DNA of 64,000 nucleotides from JBBATK01 sp039810585. GTDB lineage: Bacteria > Bacteroidota > Ignavibacteria > Kapaibacteriales > NICIL-2. This document shows positions 27,040 through 36,294 of the stretch, in pieces. Below the pieces are notes generated by a model, which saw only the letters and a program-made list of their open reading frames with translations, had not been told where the DNA came from and did not search any database. A program made the position numbers and the translations under genes. The stretch covers positions 163,555 through 227,554 of the forward strand of contig JBDHXF010000001.1 of the NCBI GenBank assembly GCA_039810585.1. The letters run 5' to 3'. Position 1 is the stretch's first letter. Each line of letters begins with the position of its first letter.

Positions 27040-28254
27040 ATGACTGCACACTTCTATCTCGATGATCCAAATGCAGAAATCTGCTCAATTGTACTGACAA
27101 TCCGCTCGCGCCATGGCAACCGGCAATCACTAAGAATTGGTACCGGCATCAGTGTCAATCCCCTCCTTTGGGACTCTGCGCGAGAGCGACTCAAACGCAA
27201 CACGCACAGCACACCCATCAATAATCAACTCGACCGCATTGCTGCCGCTGTCGCCGAATTCCATGACACAGCCGTACGGTTGCTCAAAGTTGAGCCCTTT
27301 CCGTACATAAAGGAACAGTTGCTGGAGAGTGGTTGACTGAACCGTCGTCGTACCAGCGCTAAAGACAAGAAGACTTCAAAGAATGTTCTTGACTGCTTTG
27401 AGCAGTTCATCGAGACCAAGTCCATCAGCGCCGCCGTAAACACAATCAACGTCTATAAGACATCGTACAAGCACCTGAGGAACATCGTACCCGCACGGGC
27501 AAAGTTTGCAGATATCATCACGCCGGAGTTTCGCGACAAGTACAACAAGTATCTGATTGCAAACTTTACGAACAACACGATCGGCAAGCATATTGTCATA
27601 CTCAAGCGATTCCTCCATTGGGCCAAGGACGAAGGCTTTCATGAGGACTCAACGTTCGAGCGTCTGTTCCGCAACAACTTCAATCGCGAAGCACCTACCA
27701 TTGCTCTGACGCAGGAAGAGGTCGATCAAATGGCGGCATTAGACTTGTCAAAGCATCCGGGATTGAATAATTCTCGAGCTTTGTTCTTCGTTGGTATTTA
27801 CACCTGTCTGCGCATCTCCGACGTCGTTCGCTTAGATCCAGCGGTGCACTGCAAAGACGGCTGGATCAGAATCACCATTCAGAAAACGCGACGACTGCAT
27901 GAGATACCCATCGTCGCGCCGTTGCAGAAGATCCTCGACACGGAAAAGTGGTATCCTGTGTCCGCGCAGAAACTCAACGACAATCTGAAGATCATTGGTA
28001 AGATGGCTGGTATTGATGCACCGACGGAAGTTGTGCGCTACCGTGGGGCACAGGCGGAGATTACGGTATGTCCGAAGTATGAGTTGATTACCTCGCACAC
28101 GGCGCGTCGGACTGGCATCACGTTGTTGCTGCAGCATGGTGTTGAGAGTACCTTGGTGATGCGTGTGAGTGGACATACAGACTCACGATCGTTTCAGAAG
28201 TACATTAAGCATTCGAAGAAGCATTTGGGGGAGGTTATGGCAAAGGCGTGGTGA
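27040..28254 (+). pseudogene. Tyrosine recombinase (integrase) with an in-frame TGA
   Basis: From ATG 27040 the frame encodes a Bacteroidota-type phage integrase of about 404 codons, interrupted once by TGA at 27334-27336 (after KEQLLESG). Translation in the same frame is open from there to TGG-TGA at 28254 with no other defect. The catalytic residues are intact: Arg in CLRISDVVRL, Lys in ITIQKTRRLHEIP, HxxR in HTARRTG, the second His in VSGHTDSRSF and Tyr in QKYIKH. The N-terminal arm-binding region lies before the stop. A restart at ATG 27730 would lack most of the core-binding domain. This could be a recent inactivating mutation (Trp or Arg codon to TGA), a sequencing error or a readthrough site. 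It sits 3' of tRNA-Phe, as expected for a site-specific integrase. Confidence 0.85.
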
Positions 28255-28471
28255 GTAGACAGACCACAAACTGTAATTCGACCTCCAATGTTTGATTGCC
28301 GTGCTCAGGAACCAACAGAAATATTCCTTATCTATGTTCCAATCAATCTGCGGACAATCTTCGAAGCCTTTCACAGGTTGAATTGTACCTGCATAGTCAG
28401 AGATTGTTCTCTACACTTAACATTCACGTAATATATTCATCGTAATATTGCGATAAAGGAGATAGACCTAC
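28255..28471. other. Intergenic region before arsC
   Basis: No gene is seen. Just upstream of arsC (about 28426-28451) the motif CGTAATAT occurs twice 22 bases apart within AT-rich DNA, a possible regulator site such as for an ArsR-type repressor; no arsR gene is in the window. Confidence 0.25.
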
Positions 28472-28960
28472 ATGATACGAGTGCTCTTTGTTTGCTCGCA
28501 TAATTCCGCACGAAGCCAAATGGCTGAGGCATTTTTAGAGAATATTGGCAACGACAAGTTTGAAGTTGATAGTGCTGGGCTTGAACCTGGGACTCTTAAC
28601 CCTTTCGTAGTTCAGGCCATGCAAGAACTTGATATTGACATTTCAGCTAACAAAACAACCGATGTTTTTGACCTGTTCAAAGCCGGACGTCGCTATGAAT
28701 TTGTAGTCACTGTATGCGATGCCGATGTTGCAGAGCGATGTCCGATCTTTCCAGGAGTCAACAAACGCCTGCATTGGTCTTTTGACGATCCCTCAAAATT
28801 TAGTGGGACGGAAGACGAAATACTGATCAGAGTCCGCCGTGTTCGTGACGAAATACGGAACTGTGTGACAGAATTCTACAATGATCTGGTACAACAACAT
28901 CCGGAGATTGACGATTCCGCGGATCTACTTCATCGGCGCAAGAACACAATTGATTCATGA
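28472..28960 (+). CDS. arsC: Arsenate reductase, thioredoxin-coupled ArsC type
   Basis: This 162-residue protein has the low-molecular-weight tyrosine phosphatase fold used by ArsC, which reduces arsenate to arsenite in the cytoplasm. The P-loop CSHNSARSQ carries nucleophile Cys8. The second and third redox cysteines are Cys82 and Cys90 in TVCDADVAERC, almost the same spacing as in plasmid pI258 ArsC (10, 82, 89), and WSFDDPSKF contains the general acid Asp. A ribosome site GGAG lies 12 bases before the ATG. No arsenite exporter (ArsB/Acr3) or ArsR is nearby, so resistance would need an exporter encoded elsewhere. It opens the island's metal-resistance block. Confidence 0.9.
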   Translation: MIRVLFVCSHNSARSQMAEAFLENIGNDKFEVDSAGLEPGTLNPFVVQAMQELDIDISANKTTDVFDLFKAGRRYEFVVTVCDADVAERCPIFPGVNKRLHWSFDDPSKFSGTEDEILIRVRRVRDEIRNCVTEFYNDLVQQHPEIDDSADLLHRRKNTIDS

Positions 28961-29212
28961 AACATCGAATCCAAGGCAGAAATTTCGTCCAGATACGACA
29001 AGACGTCATCACGCTCGCTCCACCAGAAGACAGGAAACCCAATCTAAAAAAGTCTTCGTTCCAAAGCGAACATTCTGCACACTGTTATAAGTAAACCATG
29101 TCATTTCCTCGCAACGCTCATTTCAATTGCGTCACTGAAATAAAATGGAAATTGCTCTCAGTACAATTGACGGACGTTGCTAAGCAGCCTCCATATAGTT
29201 ACTGAGAAGAAA
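28961..29212. other. Intergenic region, nothing recognised
   Basis: About 250 bases of AT-rich DNA lie between arsC and the terminator of the next minus-strand gene. I see only chance frames. Confidence 0.3.
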
Positions 29213-29249
29213 TCAAGAAAAAAGGGACTGTTAACTTAATAACAGTCCC
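29213..29249 (-). terminator. Terminator of the small Cys-rich gene
   Basis: On the minus strand GGGACTGTTA pairs perfectly with TAACAGTCCC (29224-29249), followed by a T-rich run, 28 bases after the stop at 29278. Confidence 0.85.
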
Positions 29250-29277
29250 GAGTAGACGCCACTCAATGAACACCAGC

Positions 29278-29496
29278 TTATTCCGTGCAGTTACAGCCAG
29301 GCGAATTTGGACAATTGCTTCTGTCACTAGCTGAAGCCTGAGGTGCCAACACATGTGTATCTGCACTTGGAGTACAAATGCATCCCGGCCGATTGGGGCA
29401 AGTGTTATCAGACTTTTGCACATTCGTACTATTGGCAAATAATGCAATACAAGCAATTATTGCCGTTCCTAAGATGAGACCAATTTTCTTTTTCAT
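29278..29496 (-). CDS. Small exported Cys-rich protein with two CPNxPGCxC motifs
   Basis: This 72-residue protein has a classical signal peptide (MKKKIGLILGTAIIACIALF) and a mature part of about 50 residues containing CPNRPGCIC and CPNSPGCNC. Each motif has three cysteines spaced C-x5-C-x-C, a pattern suited to binding soft metals such as copper, silver or arsenite. I recognise no named family. It lies between arsC and the efflux pump genes and has its own terminator, so a periplasmic or surface metal-binding peptide is a reasonable guess. The role is inferred only from position and cysteines. Confidence 0.7.
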   Translation of the reverse strand: MKKKIGLILGTAIIACIALFANSTNVQKSDNTCPNRPGCICTPSADTHVLAPQASASDRSNCPNSPGCNCTE

Positions 29497-29555
29497 AGTT
29501 GAAGGTTTGCTATTAAAAAAAATGTTAAAATATACGTTTCACTGTACTAAAAGCG

Positions 29556-29894
29556 CTAGCCTTCATTGGGAGGATGGAAAAATTCCTGACAATATGGCGA
29601 AACATATATTTCCGTTTCGCGACCGAAAATATCTCTTGAAGATTCTAAAACAATTGGCTGAAATATGTTGTTGGTAATGCCGACACCTGAGCAAACGGAA
29701 CACATTGCAAAGGGGTTGCAAATTCCTTTTTCTTGCGGAAGTGTAGTCCGATTCTCACCATTATCAGTAGAACAACCGCACTCTTCGCAGCATTCTTCAA
29801 CTGCTGAGGAAGAAAATGCACGGGGAGCAAACTCTTCTGGTTGAAAAGCCAAAAAGATGACAAGAAGAAGAAGAATTTGAGCAGTTATCCGCAT
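29556..29894 (-). CDS. Small exported Cys-rich protein, metal-resistance associated
   Basis: This 112-residue protein has a signal peptide (ITAQILLLLVIFLAF) and cysteine clusters CCEECGCS and CNPFAMCSVCSG. The second resembles motifs in small Bacteroidota proteins encoded next to Cus/Czc efflux pumps. It lies 60 bases upstream of the 72-residue Cys-rich gene on the same strand, and the two may be transcribed together. Metal sensing, storage or delivery in the periplasm is possible; none is shown by sequence. Confidence 0.6.
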   Translation of the reverse strand: MRITAQILLLLVIFLAFQPEEFAPRAFSSSAVEECCEECGCSTDNGENRTTLPQEKGICNPFAMCSVCSGVGITNNIFQPIVLESSRDIFGRETEIYVSPYCQEFFHPPNEG

Positions 29895-30071
29895 GTGTCG
29901 AATTTACACATTTTCAGTAAGTGTTTGCAAGTTATTTGGCACTTGTCTCGGTTGAGTTCTGGGGGTCTCAGAAGTTATATTGAAGTCGGTATGGCAGTTT
30001 GCGTCATCCCTTTATAGCTTTCCCTTAGAGCTGTGCCCAACAACGTTGTCTTTCAACGCAAAAAAGACCGT

Positions 30072-30275
30072 CTAATAATAACGACGGAGCTTGAGAAGAT
30101 CGTCAGGCAACTCTGGAGATGCGGTAATTTGAATACGTACCGTAGTTCTCAAGACCCCATGGCTGTTCATGACTTGTTTGACCTGCAGGGTAAACGTCGA
30201 ATTCAGTGAATCTTCGTAGCTTTGTTCATGCGAATCTTGACTTGCATACTCTGTTGTTATCTCTTGTTTCTTGCG
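30072..30275 (-). pseudogene. Possible 3' remnant of a coding frame
   Basis: A minus-strand frame free of stops ends at TAG 30072-30074 with the sequence STFTLQVKQVMNSHGVLRT and then ITASPELPDDLLKLRRYY. It has the composition of real protein but no start codon upstream before a stop. It may be the truncated end of a lost gene, or chance. It overlaps the start of the 30228 gene on the other strand. Confidence 0.2.
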
Positions 30276-30551
30276 TCAGATCCATGCACAGATGTGCATT
30301 GTTGTGAGAATACAGTCTCTCGTGTATCCGAAATTCAAGCTGCCGATTGTAATCATGCTAAAACCCCAGCAGATGATTGCTGTTCTCCGCTTTGTGTTTG
30401 TTCCTGTTGTGGTCTTGTTCTCTCTTGCACCCCTTTAAAATCAGACTTGATCATCCTTTTCGCCATTGAGAAGAGGATTTGCACACACGAAGCCATTTCG
30501 CACTGTCTCTCCGTTTCCACTTCGATCTGGCAACCCCCTCGCCTCATTTAA
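30228..30551 (+). CDS. Small exported Cys-rich protein (DUF6660-like)
   Basis: This 107-residue protein directly precedes the efflux pump gene. It has an N-terminal hydrophobic segment (LTCILCCYLLFLASDPCTD) and the cluster DDCCSPLCVCSCCG, which resembles the short Bacteroidota family I know as DUF6660, usually found just before CusA. ATG 30228 is chosen; the frame's TTG start is at 30222. Likely a periplasmic metal-binding accessory of the pump, co-transcribed with it (105-base gap). Family assignment is from memory of the CCSPxCxCxCCG pattern. Confidence 0.6.
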   Translation: MRILTCILCCYLLFLASDPCTDVHCCENTVSRVSEIQAADCNHAKTPADDCCSPLCVCSCCGLVLSCTPLKSDLIILFAIEKRICTHEAISHCLSVSTSIWQPPRLI

Positions 30552-30655
30552 GCTGCCTTTTTCCGTTTTTCCGGACATTCTACTGAGTTCCGGTATCGTC
30601 GTCTCATCAAAGTGACAGGAATACGTTCGTCAATCCGTAACTAAGCTATACCTAC

Positions 30656-33600
30656 ATGCTAAACAAGATCATTGCTTTCAGCATTGAACGGAAAGGTATT
30701 GTGGCGCTTATGACCCTTGCTCTTGTGCTCTGGGGACTTTGGTCAGCCACACAACTCTCTGTAGATGCAGTACCAGATATAACAAACAACCAAGTCCAGG
30801 TTATAACATTGTGTCCTACTCTCGCCTGCCAGGAAGTCGAGCAACTCGTTACTTATCCTATAGAGCAGAGCATCGCCAATCTACCCGGTCTTCTGGAATC
30901 GAGAAGTATCTCGCGATTCGGATTGTCAGTGATAACAGTTGTATTCACCGATCAAACAGACATTTACTTCGCACGACAGCAAATCAGCGAGAGACTCAAG
31001 GACGCTGAGGAACACATACCGCGAAGTGCTGGCAAACCTGAATTAGCTCCTGCAAGCACAGGATTGGGTGAGGTGTATCAGTATATTCTTCACCCAAAAC
31101 ACGGGAGTGAAAACAAATATTCTGCAATGGACTTACGAACCATGCAGGACTGGATTGTCGCACGGCAACTATATGGCACTCCAGGGATTGCTGAAGTCAA
31201 TGGTTTCGGTGGTCAATTAAAACAATATGAAGTCGCAATAAATCCTATCCGGCTGGCAGCCTTGGATGTGAGTATTCCTGAAATATTCAAGGCACTTGAA
31301 AGCAACAATGAGAATACCGGAGGAGCTTACATCGACAGAAAACCAAACGCCTACTTCATTCGCGGCGTTGGTCTCGTTACCACACTCGCAAGTGTTGGTG
31401 AGATTGCTGTGAAATCAAGTCCAAACGGAATTCCAATACTGGTTAAAGACATCGCTGAAGTGAGATTTGGATCGGCGGTGCGATACGGTGCGATGACATA
31501 CAACGGAGAAAAAGATGTAGTGGGAGGCGTGGTTATGATGCTCAAGGGTGTCAACAGCGCTGAACTCGTGGCAAAGGTGAAGGATAGAATGAAAACTATT
31601 TCGGCTTCGCTTCCCGACGACATCACGATCGAGCCATATTTGGATCGAACTAATCTTGTTAACAGAGCCATGAATACCGTCACAACGAATCTCCTTGAAG
31701 GAGCCGCTATTGTCGTATTCGTACTGATCACGTTTTTAGGGAATGCCCGTGCAGGACTCATTGTTGCATCTGCCATACCTCTCTCGATGTTATTCGCATT
31801 GGGTATGATGAATCTGTTTGGTGTTTCAGCAAACCTCATGAGTCTTGGCGCACTGGATTTTGGTTTGATAGTTGACGGAGCCGTCATCATCGTCGAGGCA
31901 GTGTTCCATCAGCTGCACACCAGGTACTCACTTACGGGTCAGTCTGTTTTAACACTTGAAGAAATGAATTCAACAGTTTATGAAAGTTCCAGCTCACTGA
32001 TGAACTCTGCTGTTTTCGGTCAAGTAATCATCCTCATCGTGTATCTGCCAATCCTGAGTCTTGTAGGAATCGAGGGAAAAATGTTTAGACCGATGGCTGA
32101 AACGGTAGCGTTTGCTGTATTGGCAGCGTTGATCCTCTCTCTGACATACATACCCATGGCAACGTCGGTGCTCTTAAATAAAAGACTCAAGTTGACCGAG
32201 TCATTGCCAATTCGATTGTTCAAGAAAGTTGAATCCATCTATGTTTCACTGCTTGCTCTTGCAATCGCGCATAGGAGGACTGTCGTCGTCAGCACAATTG
32301 TCGCCTTTGCTTTATCCTGCGTTCTTTTTACCCGTCTCGGATCTGAGTTCATACCGACACTTGCGGAAGGAGATTTTGCGTTTCATTGTATACTACCGCA
32401 GGGAACATCTCTGTCGCAGAGCATTGAAACGAGTATGCAGGCATCACGATTGGCCAAGCAGTTTGACGAAGTCAAAATGGTGGTAGGAAAAACTGGAAGT
32501 GCTGAGGTGCCGACTGATCCTATGCCACCCGAAGCGACAGACCTCATGATCATTTTGAAACCTAAGTCAGAGTGGAAGCGCAATCGCAGTTACGATGAGC
32601 TTGCAGATGAAATGGTAGCGAAGCTACAGACTATTCCAGGTGTTTTTTTCGAAAAGAACCAGCCTATTCAAATGAGATTCAACGAACTCATGACCGGTGT
32701 ACGACAAGATGTCGCAGTCAAGATTTTCGGCGAGAACTTGGATACGCTGTTGCGATATGCTGGACTGGTTGCTTCCGAAATTCGAGTCATACCGGGAACT
32801 ACCGAACCGATGGTGGAACGGGTCGATGGTCTTCCTCAAATGGTCATTCGATACAATCGTCAGCAAATTGCCAACTATGGTCTCAATGTGGCAGACGTGA
32901 ACAAGATCGTGAGTACCGCCTTTGCGGGAGGAAAAGCTGGTGTTGTCTACGAGAATGAGCGTCGTTTTGACCTTGTGGTTCGTCTCGATAGTGCATATCG
33001 AAGTTCGATCGAGGATATTGAAAATCTGTACATACCAGTGCTAGGTGGTCGTCAAATACCTCTCTCCCAAGTAGCTGCAATACAAACCGAGATTGGACCG
33101 GCTCAAATTAGTCGAGAGGACGGAAAGCGTCGGATCGTCATCGGGTTTAACGTTAAGGATCGCGATGTTGCTTCCGTAGTTCAAGACATCCAACACCGGC
33201 TATCAACACGCGTCCACCTTCCCGAGAGTTACTTCTATCGCTACGGTGGCACATTCGAAAATTTAGAAGCAGCTACAAAAAGGTTGATGATCGCTGTACC
33301 CGTTGCCCTACTGCTCATCCTTCTCTTGCTCTATTTCACGTTCTCTTCTCTTCGTCTTGCCACAATTATTTACACCGCCATACCTATGAGTGCCATCGGT
33401 GGAGTATTCGCTTTGTACTTGAGAGATATGCCATTCAGCATCTCAGCGGGAGTCGGTTTCATTGCCCTGTTTGGGGTTTCAGTTCTCAATGGCATCGTGC
33501 TAGTGAGCACCTTTCAACAACTCATCAACGAAAGTGTAGGATTATCTGAGCGTGTTCTGCAGGGAGCAAGTAAGAGATTGAGACCGGTGCTTATGACAGC

Positions 33601-35014
33601 AACAGTTGCCTCATTTGGCTTTCTACCAATGGCTGTTTCTCAGAGCGCAGGTGCTGAAGTACAAAAACCTCTGGCCACCGTTGTTATAGGCGGCTTATTC
33701 TCTGCGACAGTCCTCACACTATTTGTCTTGCCTCTTTTGTATATACTATTCAACAAGGAAAGGCGTAGAAAAACTCCTGTAATTGCACTGTTGATATTGT
33801 GTGTGACCGCTCTACTATCAACTCAATGCACCATTGCTCAGCAACGCACATTGAGCGTCGATGAGGCTGTCGAGACCTGCCTGAAAAACAGTCCAAAGAT
33901 GAAAGCTCAACAGCTTGGAGTCAAAGCAGCCGAAACGGAACGAGCAACTGCATTTGTACTTCCAAAAACAGAAGTCAATTATCAATCCGGCCAATACAAT
34001 AGCATCGCCCGAGACAACGCATTCTTTGTCCAACAAAGTATACCGTTTCCATCATACTACTTTTCGGAAGCCAAACGTCTACGCGCGAGCGTGCGTACTA
34101 AAGAGCTCTTGCTATCACTAACCATACAAGAGCTTCGGACGAACGTCCGACTTATTTGCAACCGGATACAATATCTGACGCTGTTAAGGACTGAGTTGCA
34201 CTCGCAGGATTCATTATATGATAGATTCGTTGCGGTCAGCACCAAACACTTGCAGGAAGGAGCCACAAGCTCTTTAGAGAATATCACTGCGGACTTCGAG
34301 AGGAGTGAGCATCTCATGAAAATTCAGCAATGTGAATCCGAACTGAATTCAGAATACGAAGTGTTGAAAAGTATCATCGACTTGAAAGAAGATTTCGTCC
34401 TGGCTGCTGATACAACTCTGCCTTCTACTCAACTACTTTCCAATGATTCACTCAACTTTACAACTTTACCTGCTGTCCATCTGATAGTCAGCCAAGCAAA
34501 TCTGGCTGCCTGCCAGGCAGACGTTGAGACTGCACAGGATCTCCCAGAATTCAAAGTGGGATATATGAGTCAAACTTTGATTGGCTCGCAACTCGTCGCA
34601 GGCTCAGAAAAAGTGTTCGATTCCTCGACGCGGTTTACGGGATTTAACATTGGCGTAGCATTGCCTCTAACATTTTTCAATTCATCGGCGCGAGCAGAGG
34701 CAACAAAAGTGACCCAGGCTTCACTTGAAGCTGAAGCGCAAGCTAAAGAGCAATCACTACGTTCTGAGCTCATCAGTACATACAGGCGTTATTCGCAACT
34801 TAAGTCGAGGTACGACTACTACAGAAATGAAGGGTTAGCACTTGCCAATGCGATAGGTCGTGTAGCAGAGAAACAATTTTCGGAAGGTGAAATTGATTAT
34901 GTCGAATACGCTCACTCGATCCAACGAGTGAGTAGTATCAAACAGAGCTTTCTGCAAGTACTATTCGATCTTGGAGAGACGTACTATCAAATATTATATC
35001 TGAAAAACAAATGA
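30656..35014 (+). CDS. cusA: CzcA/CusA heavy-metal RND pump fused to its outer-membrane factor
   Basis: This 1452-residue fusion has two parts. Residues 1-1042 form a complete heavy-metal RND transporter, which exports Cu/Ag or Zn/Co/Cd using proton flow: TM1 in IVALMTLALVLWGLW, two large periplasmic loops and twelve membrane segments. The family's DFGLIVDGAVIIVE motif lies at about 401-414. From about 1063 a TolC/CusC-type outer-membrane factor begins (LSVDEAVETCLKNSPKM) with two coiled-coil hairpins, ending at DLGETYYQILYLKNK. Between them lies a signal-peptide-like segment (VIALLILCVTALLSTQC), so the C-terminal part could be exported and cleaved off. Such fusions are known in Bacteroidota. 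The stop overlaps the next start by ATGA. The metal cannot be decided from the sequence. Confidence 0.92.
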   Translation: MLNKIIAFSIERKGIVALMTLALVLWGLWSATQLSVDAVPDITNNQVQVITLCPTLACQEVEQLVTYPIEQSIANLPGLLESRSISRFGLSVITVVFTDQTDIYFARQQISERLKDAEEHIPRSAGKPELAPASTGLGEVYQYILHPKHGSENKYSAMDLRTMQDWIVARQLYGTPGIAEVNGFGGQLKQYEVAINPIRLAALDVSIPEIFKALESNNENTGGAYIDRKPNAYFIRGVGLVTTLASVGEIAVKSSPNGIPILVKDIAEVRFGSAVRYGAMTYNGEKDVVGGVVMMLKGVNSAELVAKVKDRMKTISASLPDDITIEPYLDRTNLVNRAMNTVTTNLLEGAAIVVFVLITFLGNARAGLIVASAIPLSMLFALGMMNLFGVSANLMSLGALDFGLIVDGAVIIVEAVFHQLHTRYSLTGQSVLTLEEMNSTVYESSSSLMNSAVFGQVIILIVYLPILSLVGIEGKMFRPMAETVAFAVLAALILSLTYIPMATSVLLNKRLKLTESLPIRLFKKVESIYVSLLALAIAHRRTVVVSTIVAFALSCVLFTRLGSEFIPTLAEGDFAFHCILPQGTSLSQSIETSMQASRLAKQFDEVKMVVGKTGSAEVPTDPMPPEATDLMIILKPKSEWKRNRSYDELADEMVAKLQTIPGVFFEKNQPIQMRFNELMTGVRQDVAVKIFGENLDTLLRYAGLVASEIRVIPGTTEPMVERVDGLPQMVIRYNRQQIANYGLNVADVNKIVSTAFAGGKAGVVYENERRFDLVVRLDSAYRSSIEDIENLYIPVLGGRQIPLSQVAAIQTEIGPAQISREDGKRRIVIGFNVKDRDVASVVQDIQHRLSTRVHLPESYFYRYGGTFENLEAATKRLMIAVPVALLLILLLLYFTFSSLRLATIIYTAIPMSAIGGVFALYLRDMPFSISAGVGFIALFGVSVLNGIVLVSTFQQLINESVGLSERVLQGASKRLRPVLMTATVASFGFLPMAVSQSAGAEVQKPLATVVIGGLFSATVLTLFVLPLLYILFNKERRRKTPVIALLILCVTALLSTQCTIAQQRTLSVDEAVETCLKNSPKMKAQQLGVKAAETERATAFVLPKTEVNYQSGQYNSIARDNAFFVQQSIPFPSYYFSEAKRLRASVRTKELLLSLTIQELRTNVRLICNRIQYLTLLRTELHSQDSLYDRFVAVSTKHLQEGATSSLENITADFERSEHLMKIQQCESELNSEYEVLKSIIDLKEDFVLAADTTLPSTQLLSNDSLNFTTLPAVHLIVSQANLAACQADVETAQDLPEFKVGYMSQTLIGSQLVAGSEKVFDSSTRFTGFNIGVALPLTFFNSSARAEATKVTQASLEAEAQAKEQSLRSELISTYRRYSQLKSRYDYYRNEGLALANAIGRVAEKQFSEGEIDYVEYAHSIQRVSSIKQSFLQVLFDLGETYYQILYLKNK

Positions 35015-36294
35015 AGAAGCAAATCATGAATAGAAAAGACTTGTTGGTTGTCTGTGCATCAGTCCTATTACTATTGAATTCATGCTCAAAGACCGCACCT
35101 GCTGATGAAGCAAAACTAGGCGCACACAACGAGTTTCACGAAGAAAGCTCGACAACTCTTACTGCCGAGCAGATCAAGTCTATCGGCATTACTCTGGGAC
35201 ATCTGGAGAAGAAACAACTCACCGCCGCTTTGAAGGCGAATGGAATTCTGAAAGTTCCTAACCAAAACCGCGCTACGATCAGTTCTCCAATCGGCGGGAT
35301 TGTTAAGTCGATACTTGTACAAGCCGGACAATCTGTCAAAGCAGGACAACTGATTTGCACTTTGTACAACTCGGAGTTTGTTTCTATGCAAGAAGCATAC
35401 TTAACTGTGAAAGCAAAGGTTGAGCTAGCCTCGTCTGAATTTGCACGACAGAAAAACTTGAGCCAAGCTTCTGCAACTGCAATGAAGAACTTCCAGCAGG
35501 CTGAAACGGAACTAAAAACTCTGACTATAAGACAAGCCAGTTTGAAACACCAACTTGAGCAGCTTGGCACGAATACTATGACGCTGAGCACTGAAACCAT
35601 TCATGAGGTGATGGAGGTGCGTTCTGCGTTGTCAGGGAGCGTAAGCAACGTACTCGTTAACATTGGCTCGCACGTCGATCCTGCGAACCCGATTGCTGAA
35701 ATCGTCGACAATAGTCAACTGCATCTTGACCTATACGTTTATGAGAAAGACATTTCGAAAATCAGCGTAGGGCAAATCATACACTTTAGCCAAACAAACA
35801 ATCAAGGTCGAGAATACGACGCTCGCATATTCGGTATCTCAAATACATTCGAGCCTCAGACCAAAGCGATCACCGTGCATGCACGAGTTGAAGGTAAGAA
35901 GGACAACCTTATCGATGGAACGAGTGTTAGTGCAGTTATCAGTTTGCAAAGTGCCATGTTAGATGCAGTTCCTACTACAGCATTAGTGAACAGTCAGGGG
36001 CAAGACTACATCTTTGTTTCAGTTCAATCGCATGAACAACGTCCGGCGACAGCAAATGACCACACGCACGATCGAGAAAATGTGAAACGAGATCCGTCAA
36101 AAGACGGCAACCATAATTCCCACGATGGTGAAATTGAGTTTCGTCGAATTCCTGTTCGACAGGGTACAAGCGACGTGGGCTATACGGAGATAACTCCTCT
36201 TGAATCACTTTCGCCGGATGCCCAGGTAGTTACGACCGGTGCGTTCTTCATTTTGGCTAAACTTACAAATTCAGGTGAGTCGCATGAGCACTAA
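35011..36294 (+). CDS. cusB: Heavy-metal efflux membrane-fusion protein (CusB/CzcB family)
   Basis: This 427-residue periplasmic adaptor bridges the RND pump and the outer-membrane factor. A lipobox (LLLLNSC, residues 19-25) predicts a lipoprotein in the inner membrane. The order of domains is typical: barrel-sandwich lipoyl segment (ATISSPIGGIVKSILVQAGQ), alpha-helical hairpin (about 130-190), second lipoyl half, beta-barrel (LDLYVYEKDISKISVGQII) and membrane-proximal domain. An inserted stretch at about 345-375 is rich in His and Asp (DHTHDR, HNSHDGE) and may bind metal. It is translationally coupled to the pump by an ATGA overlap and overlaps the next ATPase gene by 11 bases. Confidence 0.92.
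   Translation: MKKQIMNRKDLLVVCASVLLLLNSCSKTAPADEAKLGAHNEFHEESSTTLTAEQIKSIGITLGHLEKKQLTAALKANGILKVPNQNRATISSPIGGIVKSILVQAGQSVKAGQLICTLYNSEFVSMQEAYLTVKAKVELASSEFARQKNLSQASATAMKNFQQAETELKTLTIRQASLKHQLEQLGTNTMTLSTETIHEVMEVRSALSGSVSNVLVNIGSHVDPANPIAEIVDNSQLHLDLYVYEKDISKISVGQIIHFSQTNNQGREYDARIFGISNTFEPQTKAITVHARVEGKKDNLIDGTSVSAVISLQSAMLDAVPTTALVNSQGQDYIFVSVQSHEQRPATANDHTHDRENVKRDPSKDGNHNSHDGEIEFRRIPVRQGTSDVGYTEITPLESLSPDAQVVTTGAFFILAKLTNSGESHEH

Noticed and set aside
28183..28374. 63-residue minus-strand frame after the integrase
   Set aside because: It overlaps the intact end of the integrase and has no ribosome site or family match.
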